Source: Oscarella lobularis (Eukaryota > Porifera > Homoscleromorpha > Homosclerophorida > Oscarellidae). Taken from it: a stretch of 64,000 nucleotides of DNA. Numbering within the stretch: position 1 is the first letter of the stretch; each line of letters opens with the position of its first letter. Location: positions 124,001 to 188,000 of the forward strand of contig NC_089185.1 of NCBI RefSeq assembly GCF_947507565.1, in the 5' to 3' direction. Under the pieces are notes generated by a model that had not been told where the DNA came from, did no database searches, and saw nothing but the letters and a program-made list of their open reading frames with translations. This document shows positions 23,557 through 34,366 of the stretch, in pieces. The position numbers were made by a program, and so were the translations under genes.

Positions 23557-25106
23557 CTAAATATTTTTTACCAAGTCCTCGGGTGGAAGACCCTCATAGC
23601 AAATCCGATACACAGTAGAAAATAGTGGGTATCTAATGTAATAATAAAAATATTTTTTTATTATCATATTAAATTTACTTACTGATCGACCGTGCCCTTG
23701 GTTTGTAACAATTTGTATACTTCAATCGACGTCGGTGGTCCCTGGACTTTTTGACCGTTCAATAATTCCGCTTCCAATTGCTCAATAGACTTGAAAAATG
23801 AATCATTGCCTGTAATACTATAGCACTCACATTATTCATTATCATTACCTTCCTTGTCTTTGCTAATGCTTCGGCCACTTTGCGATTGCGTCCTCCGTAG
23901 CAAGTCGTCACTAGATCAGCAACACCGCAACTTTCCAAGAACGTCGCATCGTGTCCACCGCCAAAGAATTCCTTAGCAAAAGACACCATCTCCTTCAAAC
24001 CGATTCGAATGACGGCAGCCTTTGTGTTGCCACCGTATCTGAGAGAGAAAAATAACAGATAAAAACGCCTCTGAGTGTCCGGGCCACTAACCCAAGACCG
24101 TCACATATTCCAGCGCCAACTGCTACAACGTTCTAGTTTTCAAGAATCGTCATCGCGCGTGAGAAAAGTATTTCCAACTGACTTTCAAAGCACCGCACAG
24201 CTCAACAGTTTGACAATCCGAACATATAGCAATGCGAAAGTATGACGTATGAAAAAGAGTCTGAAGAATCTTCCCGTGCTCAGCGTTCTTATAACCTAAA
24301 CACAACAATTAAATAAATAAATAATTAATTAGTCATTTTTTATTTACCGATTGTTGCTTCGCAGAAATTCTCCGCTGCCACCTCGTTTGCCAAATTGGCT
24401 CCCATAAGCACGCAGCATTCCGAAATGCCCAATGCCTCTTCGATGACCGACGACGTCAACACGAGCCCTGTACCCTTGGAGTCGACTCCCTAGAAAAACA
24501 CGTGCCATAGAGAATCGCGCCCATGGATAAAAACGAAAACGTCAAGAAAAAGACAAGTGGCGACCATTGGAACCTTGATCAGTGAAATGGCAAGTGCATC
24601 CTTGGTCACGTGACCTTTTATCTGCTTGCAAACGCCCTCGACAAACTGAGAGAGAAGAGAATAGCGAATCTCTCTCCTCAGTTCCACGACGTTTCGCTCA
24701 CTTGATGAGGAAGGACGAAAATAAAGATGTTGGCACCTTCCGCTGCTTTCGCCGCATCCGGTATAGCAACCTCCGCGGCACACCACAATTAATTTCTGAC
24801 GTCATCGAGGCGAGGGGACACCGAACTTACGACGTTTTCGGGAATTTTGAATCCCGGCAAATATTTGACGTTTTCGTGATCGTTATTGATGACGTCAGTC
24901 AATTTACGATCGCCTATCATTTCCTCGAAGACCCACATTGCCACGCGCTCCTCGAACAGGTCCGATTTCTTCACGTTTTCGCCGATAATACGAGCAATAG
25001 CCGATCCCCTAGCAAAACGACGTCGCAACAATTGCAAAAACGTTGCAAAGTTCTACCAATTTCCCGATCCAACGATGCAAACGCTGTACTTCTTCGCCGT
25101 TGCCAT
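23557..25106 (-). CDS. GPD1: Glycerol-3-phosphate dehydrogenase (NAD+), cytosolic
   Basis: Interconverts dihydroxyacetone phosphate and glycerol 3-phosphate using NADH. ATG 25106 gives [20 protein letters not shown], with the GxGxxG dinucleotide loop split by an intron. It continues [68 protein letters not shown]-type strand, [40 protein letters not shown] (catalytic Lys in ALKN), [50 protein letters not shown] and the end [11 protein letters not shown]. Length and order match GPD1/GPD1L; the two cannot be told apart here. Its start faces the GATA-like gene 124 bp away. Confidence 0.95.
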
Positions 25107-25230
25107 GCTTTCTTTTCTAGACAATAACGCTCCCACGTAAACGCGTGCGTACAGCGAATGACCTTTACACAGGCAACCTTTTTGCTGTGTGACAATCGAC
25201 TAGGTCCCGGAAGAACGTGGTCGCGCTCTC

Positions 25231-26762
25231 ATGTCCAAGCGACGACGTGCAAAGCCGAAGGAATCTCCGGAGGAGCATAAACGTTAGTTAACGTTTGCAT
25301 GCAGATCGATTAAAAACCTTTTCGCTCCTAAGAACGTTGTCCCCGCGTGGAAAATTTCTGTTGCGACTTGTGTGGCAGTAAGACCATTCTAAAGCAAAGG
25401 GAACGACGCCGAAAACGCACGAAACAACGAAAGCCGCCCACACCTCGCTACAAAATAGATCCAGAAACGGGAAAAAAGCTCTGTCTCTGCAACGCCTGTG
25501 GTAGATACATCCAAAAAATCAATGAGTTGTATCGATTTACTACTGTAGGACTTTCATTTGGTCGACGACTTATTCGGAATCCTGCTACTGTTGTTTCATC
25601 CCTGTCTGAAAAGAAGAAGTTGGTAAAAAGAGCCGAGGAATTTGGACAGTCTTTGGCTAGGCTACTAAATGACGATGATGGTGAGAAAACTAATATACAT
25701 ACATACCGTTTTTTTGACGTAGAAATGTCCTAGCCGCTTTGCTCTATTGCTCCAAAGTGACTTCATCACCGTGTGGATGCATACAGAAGTATCTCACAGG
25801 AGAAGGTGAGCGTCACAATGGACTCCCAAGTCATTTCTTAGAAAAAAAATCTAGATGGAAGTGTGGACAAAACAAAAGCAGTTGGCTTACTGAATGTGTA
25901 CCAGAGCGCTCTTCAGCTCTCAAGACAACCGTAAGCAGAGCTCCCCCTATGTTCTGTGTCCTAGAAACGCTTATTTAGAGGACGCAGAAGGCCGCCGGCT
26001 TATGATCAATTCGTCCAGGAGGAGCGAAAGCGTCTAAGGGATGAGTATCACTTTTGCGAGATCGCCGCCAAGAAAATACTTCGCTATTCGAATAACTTTC
26101 TCTATAAAGCGTTGAAGACGGAAGAGGGGGTAAGGAAATTTCCTAAGAAGAAACAAAAATCAGTGAATTTTCCGTCTCAGAAAAGTCGAGCCGAATTCAC
26201 AAACGGAAAAAGTCGACGTCACGCGCTGAATTCATTTGGAGATTTATCTGGAATCGAGTGCTGTCCAATGAAATGCACTCAATCCATTTTGAAAATCGAG
26301 GACAAGGCAAAAGATTGGAGAAAACGATACGGAGAGCAAAAACAGATTGAAAATCGAGAGATTATCAGCGAAATGCTCTCCAGTCACTTCTGCGACAATT
26401 TCATACAATTAGTCACCGGATGCACAGACTTTGCAATTCGTGTGGTCAAAGAACATCTGAAGAAAGGAATTCCATTGGATTATCGAAACGTAAAACGAAA
26501 GCGTTTCGTCGAAGAAGAAGAAGAAGAAGAAGAAGACATAGGGTCTGAAGAAGAAGAGGAAAACAAATTGACGTCACAACGCAAACCAATTACTAGATCA
26601 AGAAGCAGTATTGACTCCGCCCTCACTGACTTCTTTGTGGAAGTGTTACCATCAAAGCGAAAGCGTCTCACTCCAAAAGATGACGATGCTCCTCCTTATC
26701 TTGGCCCCGGTGCTATGCACGTGTTCGCCGCCGAGGCTGCAGCAGCCTGCGGAAACTTTTGA
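25231..26762 (+). CDS. Protein with an expanded GATA-like zinc finger and a second Cys-rich domain
   Basis: Not a recognised family. Exon 1 (MSKRRRAKPKESPEEHK) joins an exon where CDLCGS and LCNACGRY are separated by a basic linker (RERRRKRTKQRKPPTPRYK). LCNACGRY closely resembles the second zinc knuckle of GATA fingers (LCNACGLY), but the spacer is about 37 residues rather than 17-18. Later exons encode SSPCGCIQKYLTGEGERHNG, KSRWKCGQNKSS, RRPPAYDQFVQEERKRLRDE and IECCPMKCTQSILKIEDKAK, SSHFCDNFIQLVTGCTDFAI, an acidic run (EEEEEEEED) and basic KR stretches resembling nuclear signals. A nuclear DNA- or chromatin-binding role is inference. It is tail-to-tail with POLR2F (70 bp). Confidence 0.72.
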
Positions 26763-26832
26763 CAAATTAAAAATACAGTGTTTTGCGTTAATTAACTATT
26801 GATTATTAATAATGATTTTTGGGGGGTGTTCT

Positions 26833-27468
26833 TTAGTCCACAATCAGTTCATCTACGGCCCAGTCTTCGTAACTTCCATCAGGAAGATATCGTCGAATAA
26901 TCATAGGAATTCTTTTCTCCCTAGTGCATCTTACACTTACATTTGACCCATAGACAAGAAGTATCTTACTTCAATTCCTTTGTGGCTATCTCCAAAGGAT
27001 CGGTTTCGCCTTCAAGTTCGACCATGACAGGGGCACCCATGCTAAAACAAGGATATAGCTACATTGTAGCAATTCTTTCTTGATTTCACCTAATTTGCAA
27101 CGCTCTCGTTCCCAATATTCTCGCTCTTTCATATTTCGTCATAAACGGCGTTGTCGTCTTGCCTCCCGACTCTCCTACTCCCCCACGTGCCGTCTCACCT
27201 TTTCGAAAAATCATAAACACGTCTCTAAGCTATTTACTGCGCTTTCCGTACCCCCGTCTGGCAGAATTTCCACTTCGGGTTGTTCCTGAGAGAGTTCGAT
27301 GAAGAAAAAACGTAGAAAATCGCGCGAAAAGACGCTCTACCTCGTCCACGATGTCGTCTGGCTCCATTTCTTCGCCGTAATCGTCACCCACACTAAAAAA
27401 CGCTTTCTTGATAGCCAAGACGAACTTGCACGACGTCATTACTCTTCAAAATCCTCTTGATCAGACAT
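26833..27468 (-). CDS. POLR2F: RNA polymerases I, II and III subunit RPABC2 (RPB6)
   Basis: Shared RNA polymerase subunit. Exons from ATG 27468: MSDQEDFE, then [28 protein letters not shown], an exon [20 protein letters not shown] (core omega-like fold), [20 protein letters not shown] and [20 protein letters not shown] with the ending ELIVD. The core is nearly identical to animal RPB6. Six small exons, introns about 45-80 nt. It shares a 125-bp divergent region with EIF1A, pairing a transcription gene with a translation gene. Confidence 0.95.
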
Positions 27469-27593
27469 TTCGAGACGTTCGACGCCGAATCGACGGGACT
27501 CCAACCTACGGGCTCTAAATTTCGTGTGTTGCGCAATTTTGCTTCACTTGCTAACTTTCAAGCCGTCGATAAAGAAGCGATATCTGACCCAAA

Positions 27594-28370
27594 ATGCCAA
27601 AGAACAAAGGCAATTCCCTACGAGTCCCAAACAGACGTTTCCGTTTAATATTCTTCCTCGCAGGAAAGGGAGGCAAAAATCGGCGACGAGGCAAGAACGA
27701 AAACGAGTCGGAAAAGCGAGAACTCGTCTTCAAAGAGCACGGACAAGGTAAACGTCGAAGAAACAAAGGCTGTAGGCTCGCAACATTCTATCTCTCCCGT
27801 TTACGCAACGCGCAGAATATGCGCAAGTCACGAAAATGCTTGGCAACGGTCGACTCGAAGCGCTCTGCTTCGACGGAGTCAAGCGACTGTGCCACATCCG
27901 CGGAAAACTGCGCAAAAAAGTGCCGCGAACATCCTAAATTAAACGAAGAGAATCATTTGATTTCGCTTTCAGGTTTGGATCAGTCAAGGCGACGTCGTTC
28001 TCATCGGTCTCAGAGATTATCAGGTTAGAAAACACGTTGGGGGAAAAAGGGGGGCGTGGTTCATCATATCCTTTCAGGATTCCAAAGCTGACGTCATTAT
28101 GAAGTATACCACAGACGAAGCTCGCAATCTGAAAACGTACGGCGAACTTCCGGAGCACGGTGAGTTTTCTCTCCTTTTCTTCGCAGTCAATGGAATAATC
28201 CGACTACTGTAGCTAAAATCAACGAAACTGAGATGTTTGGCGAAGGAGAAGATGAAGACGTTGCCTTCGAAATGGGATATCAGGAAGATCTCGATTCTGA
28301 AGATGATGACGTAAGTGAACTCCAATTGAAAAATAATTTCGACTAAATTCTCTTCTTTTTCGTTTAGTGA
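27594..28370 (+). CDS. EIF1AX: Eukaryotic translation initiation factor 1A
   Basis: Scanning factor on the 40S subunit. MPKNK, then intron 27610-27663 with an apparent GC donor, then [100 protein letters not shown] and an acidic tail [20 protein letters not shown]. The OB fold and both charged tails are intact. The TGA stop (28368-28370) directly follows the final acceptor, so the last exon contributes only the stop codon. The tail ends DSEDDD, where vertebrates end with a DxDI-type motif that contacts eIF5B. Confidence 0.96.
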
Positions 28371-28470
28371 TTACGATGAAGTGTCGATCTGAAATGAGTG
28401 ATTGGAGTTTAGGGGACTGCTTAGTAGATTTTTTTCGCCAATCTAAGAATACGTGTAATAATAAACTCCG

Positions 28471-31400
28471 TCATTGTCTTTCCACGCTGAATGTGTACTC
28501 AAAATTATGCGTTTCCTGCAGCGAGACACACTTGGCTATTCGCGCAATCCAATTCCTACAAAAACTTACGTGGCAGGCTTGACTTCGGTATTTCACTGTG
28601 CAGCAGCAATCATTAGATGCCGTTTGAGCGTCTAAAAAATCGATCAAAATCGATGTAGGGGTGCTTTTCTTCTTACCAAGCGACCAGAGATAGGACATGG
28701 TTTGCTTTGGCGTGACGATTCGTTCGTTCAAAGCGTGCAAAGGCTTCGACTCGGCGGAGAAGCCTTCACAGCTCACGGATAGAATCGACAGAACGCACGG
28801 GAAAACATTCTTGAATAGTAGCTGCAAAAAACGACTGGGGGACAGAGAGAAATAGAAATAAGTCGGCGAAAATTCAAAGAGACCTTACCCGCTTGATGAT
28901 GACGCAGCGTGCAGTTGATGGGACGACGAAAAGGGACGAAAAAACGTGAGATTCATTGGGCAATGCAGCAGCGGATTAACCCAAAGACACGAAACAACGA
29001 CCTAAATCAAAAAAGACTAGTGAGAGATGCGAGTAAACCTCACATACGTCGGCTTTGCGAGAGTCGCCCGTTGCACCAGCACTGCTACCAACAACTTGCA
29101 TATCTATATGAATTACGCGCAGAGGATCGACGGGCGGGAGACTAATTTTAACAGGAGCTCCATCTTCGGCCACGACACTAATCAAATTCACAACAGTTTC
29201 CTCTGAAAAAATAATACCTAAACCCTAGTTAGCCACGAATGCGTGTAGAGCACCTGTATCGCTTTCAATGACGGCACCGGTCAGACGTTTCACCGAAACA
29301 AACGGCGGTAAGACGAGATCGAGACAAGACAATCCCGATATTCCCTTTTTTCCGGATTTAACCGAGAGACGAATCGATTGGACGACATCCACGAGTAAGA
29401 AATCTGCACGAAAAGGTGCACGTCAGCTCTAAATTTGCCGTGCATAAAGAAACCTCCGTGTAGAGGCTTCAGACAGACTTCGACGTCCGTCTTTCTGGGC
29501 AGAATAACGAGCCCCTGTTTTCTTCTAGGCATCGGTATACAGGGCAAAATGTACTGCAGAGAACCTATCTCTATTTCCAGCCCCCGAATATAATACTGTC
29601 CTTCATCTTCAACCTAAAAAAAATCGGAAAAAATTCGAAAGGGAAAACGAAGGAGGCTACGCTTACTTTTCCGCGAACCAATACCGTATTAAAACCCGGT
29701 TTCAACTCACCAGGACTTTCCACTTCGAGCCAAATCAATTCAAGATTTTCATCGTCGTCATTATCATTATCCTCATCATCATCATCATCATCACCATTCT
29801 CCTTATTATCCCCCTCCTTTTGCTCCTGATTCAAAGCGTCTATACTGTCTCCTTCAACCAATTCCCTGCGGCTTTCACTATCTTCTGATTTCTGATCCGA
29901 GCCGTCGTCTGCGAGAAGATTAATACTTCCGCACGATGCCGACGTTGCCATGGAATCGGTACGACAATACACGTCCAATTTATCGCTTTCTGATCGACTG
30001 CTCGTTCTTCGTTTGCGATTCGGCTTGTTTTCTTCCATCACTTTCGCCACGACGGACACGTCCGTCAATCTCCGATCGACGTCGCGTGGTTCCTTTACGG
30101 GAGACTCGAGCGCCGAGTGCTTGCAATGCAAACTGAGAGAGATTCGATTAAATCGAATAGGCTAAACAAGAAAATTACGCATCGGTGATTAAATAAATAA
30201 ATAAATAAATAAATAAACGGTGCGTTCTCGCCTTAATAAGCGAAGAGCTGAGCTCAATAGCCACGACAGCGTCCTCATCTGTACAAAATACACTATCATC
30301 GCTTGTAGGTCGAACGCCATGTAACTCAAAAACGACTTCAAAGGGCAAGAGAACGGTGGACAAGTCTACAAGCCCAATTAAAGATGTAAAGGCATGTAAG
30401 TTAGTTTACCAGGCATTGCCGCTACTTTGAGTAATTCCTCATAATAATGACTGTGCGTGCTATCAGGCAACGACGGATCAAAACAAGCTAAACTAGAGCA
30501 CGTACTCGCATATCTAAAATTTTACATAATAATAATACGAATTAATATTTAGGTGTACTTTTCAATGTGACCCATTTTTAAGAGGCAATCGGCCAGAGGT
30601 ACGAGTACGTTCGCTGACAACAAATACCAGCGTTCAGCGTCATAAATCTGGCAAGCCTTTGTGAGTAAAGGCTCGGCGACGCTGTAGTTGCCTCGAGCTC
30701 TGAAGACACGGGTATATATTACGTCACGTGAGCTCACCCTCGTACAAATTAAATAGAGCCAATTGATGACCGACTTGAGCGGCGAAACGTCTTCGTCCAA
30801 TGTGAGAATACGCGTCCAACGTCTTTTGACCCAATTCCTTCACAGAATACATAGTATTATAGATTTAATAAGTTATGGTGTACCAAGTAGAGTGCGTGGA
30901 AATCTGACGCCGAACAAAGTGCCGCCTGGAGACGTAGACTATCTTCAGACGCCCCAATACCTACGTATTTCTCATAGTTAAAAAATTAATAAAATTAATT
31001 ATTTATTTTACCTCCTTCGTCGCTACCCATTATACCGTGCATTAAATCAATAGCGCATTCAGACAAAGACGCGTGCTTTCCGTCTAAAGCCTTGCACAAC
31101 GTTCCCACTAACTGTAGCTGAAACATACAACAATAGCAACGTGTTCTCTTTCCCTCTCTCTTTACCCACCTTTTCCCAAGCGTATTTCAACATATTCGCT
31201 CTCAACATGAACATTTTCTCGTGCGCAATTTCCTTCTCGTCGGCGAGACCCAACTCAACGGAGCTCAATTTCTCCAGCTCAGATAATATTTGCACGCAAC
31301 TCAAGTACACCCACACGTGAGAACCCCCATCAATGATAGGAACCTAATATACGCAAAGAGTATATATATATATATCAAGATAGAGAGAGAAAAACCTGAA

Positions 31401-32641
31401 GAAATTTGAGTTCTTGTAGGCAGCCGTGCATGAAGTTGAACGCTCTCTCGGCGATTCCAAAACTTCGTTTCATGGCAAACAGAAGCATTGATTGTCGTAG
31501 AAATAAATAATTTCGAAACTGTAGCAAGTTGCACGATCTCTCTTTAATGAGATAGCGTTGGGCTCGAATGCCTTGACTGGTGACGCGAAGACACGCTCCA
31601 TACCAACTGCGACATTCGACGGCAAAAGTAGACAACCAGGAAGGATATTCTGAAAAAAAATCATATTGATTTTTATATAATCCCTATTAGATGGAGACCT
31701 CCTGCGTTGGTATTAATGACGTATTGGGAAAACATAGCATCCAATTCGTCGTACTGAATCAGAGCGTCTTCATACAAAGTCAGCATTTCAAAAACAAAAG
31801 ATAGTTGTTCCTATTAAATTAATAATATTAGATTATTCATCTCACGTTTCTTTCTCTTGCCTGGAGTATGAAGTAGTCGCAAAAGTTCCACGGCTTTGTC
31901 ATTCGTCTTTCCCTCATCGATCGAACGACTTCTTCGAGACGCGGAAGATTGCGCGTGAACGATTGGAGAAGGAGCTGTCGGATTCGAGACAGTAGAGCCT
32001 GCCACGATTCCAATAATCGCGTCTCCTGATGCTGAGACGAAAATTTCAACTGAATACATCTACACGAAAAAAATCTCCAAATATTTCAATTGAAAAAAAA
32101 TCTGCTTCGCGCCTTTGACTTTGAGCGGATTTCGAACAGAAATCGTTTTTGATTTTTTCTATGATATTGACTCTCGGTTTTGCGAACGGTGACGATTCGT
32201 GCTGAGACACGACAACGACGAGCCAATCGAGAGCGAGATTGTTGGAGAGAAGATCCAACCAGCTACTAATCTGATCTTTGACCCCGTTCTTGTACTGTTG
32301 AATGTCCTGCATGCAATGAATTCCACAAATTAGTCAATGTATTCTTTGTTCTACGTTGCATTCTGTCCAGAATAGATGCAAAAATGGATATTCGTGCAGA
32401 TTTATGGATTTGTCGATTGGATTCGTCGCGATTAGGTCTTCGCTGAACGGGACGAAGTTTGGGTCCAAGGAGAGCTTTATTGCGTCGCGACCGTGTGATC
32501 TATAGGGCACGCGTCGGTGAAGAATAGAAATGTTATGCGAAAACTTTACCTTTGCCACGTGACGGCTTCCGTTGGCAAATTCTGCGCCAATTGAGAGTGG
32601 AAAGAGGAAAATAATGCCGGATCTCCGTGATCTAAAGCCAT
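28471..32641 (-). CDS. TRAPPC10: Trafficking protein particle complex subunit 10 (Trs130)
   Basis: Subunit of the TRAPPII Rab exchange complex at the Golgi. ATG 32641: DPALFSSFHSQLAQNLPTEA, then INLHEYPFLHLFWTECNV, ALDWLVVVVSQHES, VNIIEKIKNDFCSK, SFTRNLPRLEEVVRSMRERR, WNFCDYFILQ, YDELDAMFSQYVINTNA, ECRSWYGACLRVTSQGIRAQ, YLFLRQSMLLFAMKRSFGIA and FMHGCLQELKFLQV. This order matches TRAPPC10. The middle exon (29571 to about 30130) adds a Ser-rich and strongly acidic insert (Asp/Glu/Asn repeats near 29750-29800). The C-terminal exons read PKQTMSYLWSL and ETHNFEYTFSVERQ with stop at 28471. The C-terminus looks shorter than in vertebrates. About 20 exons, not all delimited. Confidence 0.87.
30189..30217. 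repeat. TAAA tetranucleotide microsatellite
   Basis: About seven tandem TAAA copies in a TRAPPC10 intron, similar in type and placement to the AAAT run in the cadherin gene. Confidence 0.95.
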
Positions 32642-32914
32642 TGCTTATTTCGAACATCAAAAAAGTGTAGCGTACAGGTGACAATCGGCTTTAGATCGCT
32701 TTTCGCATTGACAGCCATTTAGTTCGTGTCCGGGAGTTCAGTCGACGTCGGTTTCCCGGTTTGTTTTTTCTCGCCAACGCTTTTCCACTTGCCTCGCATC
32801 GCCCACAGCTCGACGAGCTGCGTGAGATCGATAGAAAGCTATCCGACGTTATTTCTCCAACCAAATACGACCATCGCAGAGTAAATTGATCTTGTTATCG
32901 TCTCCCTGGATACG

Positions 32915-34312
32915 ATGCCGAACCTCGGGCGCCGTATGCGTCGCTCTTTTGTCCGCTCCTTCGTCGTCTTTACCGCTATCTGCATGTTTGCCATGTTTCT
33001 TTACGTCCTGATCGATCAGAACGTCAGCGAGCGACCGAATTTGGAGAAACTGCGCCAAGTGCGAGCGAATGCGCTCCAACGACGATTTCTTCGCGAGACG
33101 AAGAACAGAGTGCAGGCCGTCGCTCGAAACACGTCTCATCGTCTGCCGTCGTTAGAAAAGAAACCCGTCGGTCCGGTTGGGAAGGTAAACGAAGCGGATC
33201 TTTTGGAGAAGAATCCCATCAAGTATTATTTATGGAAGAGCAACAATCTTCCCTTGCCAAATTATAATGTCCACGCCTTCTATTATCCGTGGTATGGCAC
33301 GCCTGACGTCGATGGCGAATATATACATTGGAATCATCCCTTTTTGCCTCATTGGAATAAGGAAGAGACGGCCAAGTATCCGAGTGGAAAGCATCAGCCT
33401 CCGGATGACATTGGCTCAAACTTCTACCCGGAAATTGGGGCGTATAGCTCAAAAAATGAGACAGTCGTTCACTTGCACATGTATCAGATAAGACTGGCGG
33501 GCATTGGGGTTGCAGTTGTTTCGTGGTATCCTCCTGACAAAAAGGACGACAATGGGAAAAGTCTCGACAGCGTCATGCCTCTCCTACTCCAAGTTGCGCA
33601 CGAGCACAAACTCAAAATCGCCATTCACAGCGAACCGTACAAAGAAAGAGATGCCACGCACATGAGAAACGACATCGTCTACTTCATGGATAAATACGGC
33701 AATCATCCAGCAATGTATCGTTTCAAGAAGACCAATGACGTATCATTGCCCATGGTCTACGTCTATGATAGTTATCTCACCGACACTCAAGACTGGATTG
33801 ACTTGCTTCAGCCCAACGGAAAATCGACAGTACGCGGCACGAAGTACGACTGCGTCTTCATCTCTCTTCTCGTCACAGACAGACATAAAGGGCTCATTGA
33901 ACGAGCCAATTTCGATGGGTTCTATACGTACTTTGCAGCAAACGGCTTCACGTACGGAAGCACGCACCGAAACTGGCCTCAGCTGAAAGAAATCGCCGAC
34001 AAAACGGGCAAACTCTTCATTCCCAGCATTGGACCCGGTTACGTCGACACGCAAGTGAGACCGTGGAACGGGCAAACGACTCGCGATCGCCAGTCGGGGA
34101 TGTACTACATGAACTCGTTTCAGGATGCGCTCAGACTTAAACCGCCCATCGTTTCTATAACGTCATTCAACGAATGGCACGAAGGGACCCAAATCGAGCC
34201 AGCCGTGCCAAAGAAAACGCCTCAATTCACCTACCTTGATTATGGCAAGCAAGGGCCTCTTAGTTATCTCGAAGCGACTAGGCATTACGCCAGTTTAGTT
34301 GGACACCAGTAG
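32915..34312 (+). CDS. MANEA: Glycoprotein endo-alpha-1,2-mannosidase (GH99)
   Basis: Golgi enzyme that trims glucosylated mannose from N-glycans. Single-exon 465-residue ORF, the usual family length. Type II topology: short basic cytoplasmic tail, membrane helix at about residues 13-35 (VVFTAICMFAMFLYVLI), stem, then the GH99 barrel: NVHAFYYPWYGTPDVDG, IHWNHPFLPHWNKE, GSNFYPEIGAYSSKN, GVAVVSWYPPDKKDDNGKSL, IAIHSEPYKERD, FDGFYTYFAANGFTYGS, FIPSIGPGYVDTQVRPWN and ITSFNEWHEGTQIEPA. The two glutamates in NEWHEGTQIE are the conserved active-site acids. Convergent with POLQ (54 bp between stops). Confidence 0.96.
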   Translation: MPNLGRRMRRSFVRSFVVFTAICMFAMFLYVLIDQNVSERPNLEKLRQVRANALQRRFLRETKNRVQAVARNTSHRLPSLEKKPVGPVGKVNEADLLEKNPIKYYLWKSNNLPLPNYNVHAFYYPWYGTPDVDGEYIHWNHPFLPHWNKEETAKYPSGKHQPPDDIGSNFYPEIGAYSSKNETVVHLHMYQIRLAGIGVAVVSWYPPDKKDDNGKSLDSVMPLLLQVAHEHKLKIAIHSEPYKERDATHMRNDIVYFMDKYGNHPAMYRFKKTNDVSLPMVYVYDSYLTDTQDWIDLLQPNGKSTVRGTKYDCVFISLLVTDRHKGLIERANFDGFYTYFAANGFTYGSTHRNWPQLKEIADKTGKLFIPSIGPGYVDTQVRPWNGQTTRDRQSGMYYMNSFQDALRLKPPIVSITSFNEWHEGTQIEPAVPKKTPQFTYLDYGKQGPLSYLEATRHYASLVGHQ

Positions 34313-34366
34313 AGGTACTTGTACAGTTTCTGCTTTGATATCCGTTGCACAATAATAGTACGAACG

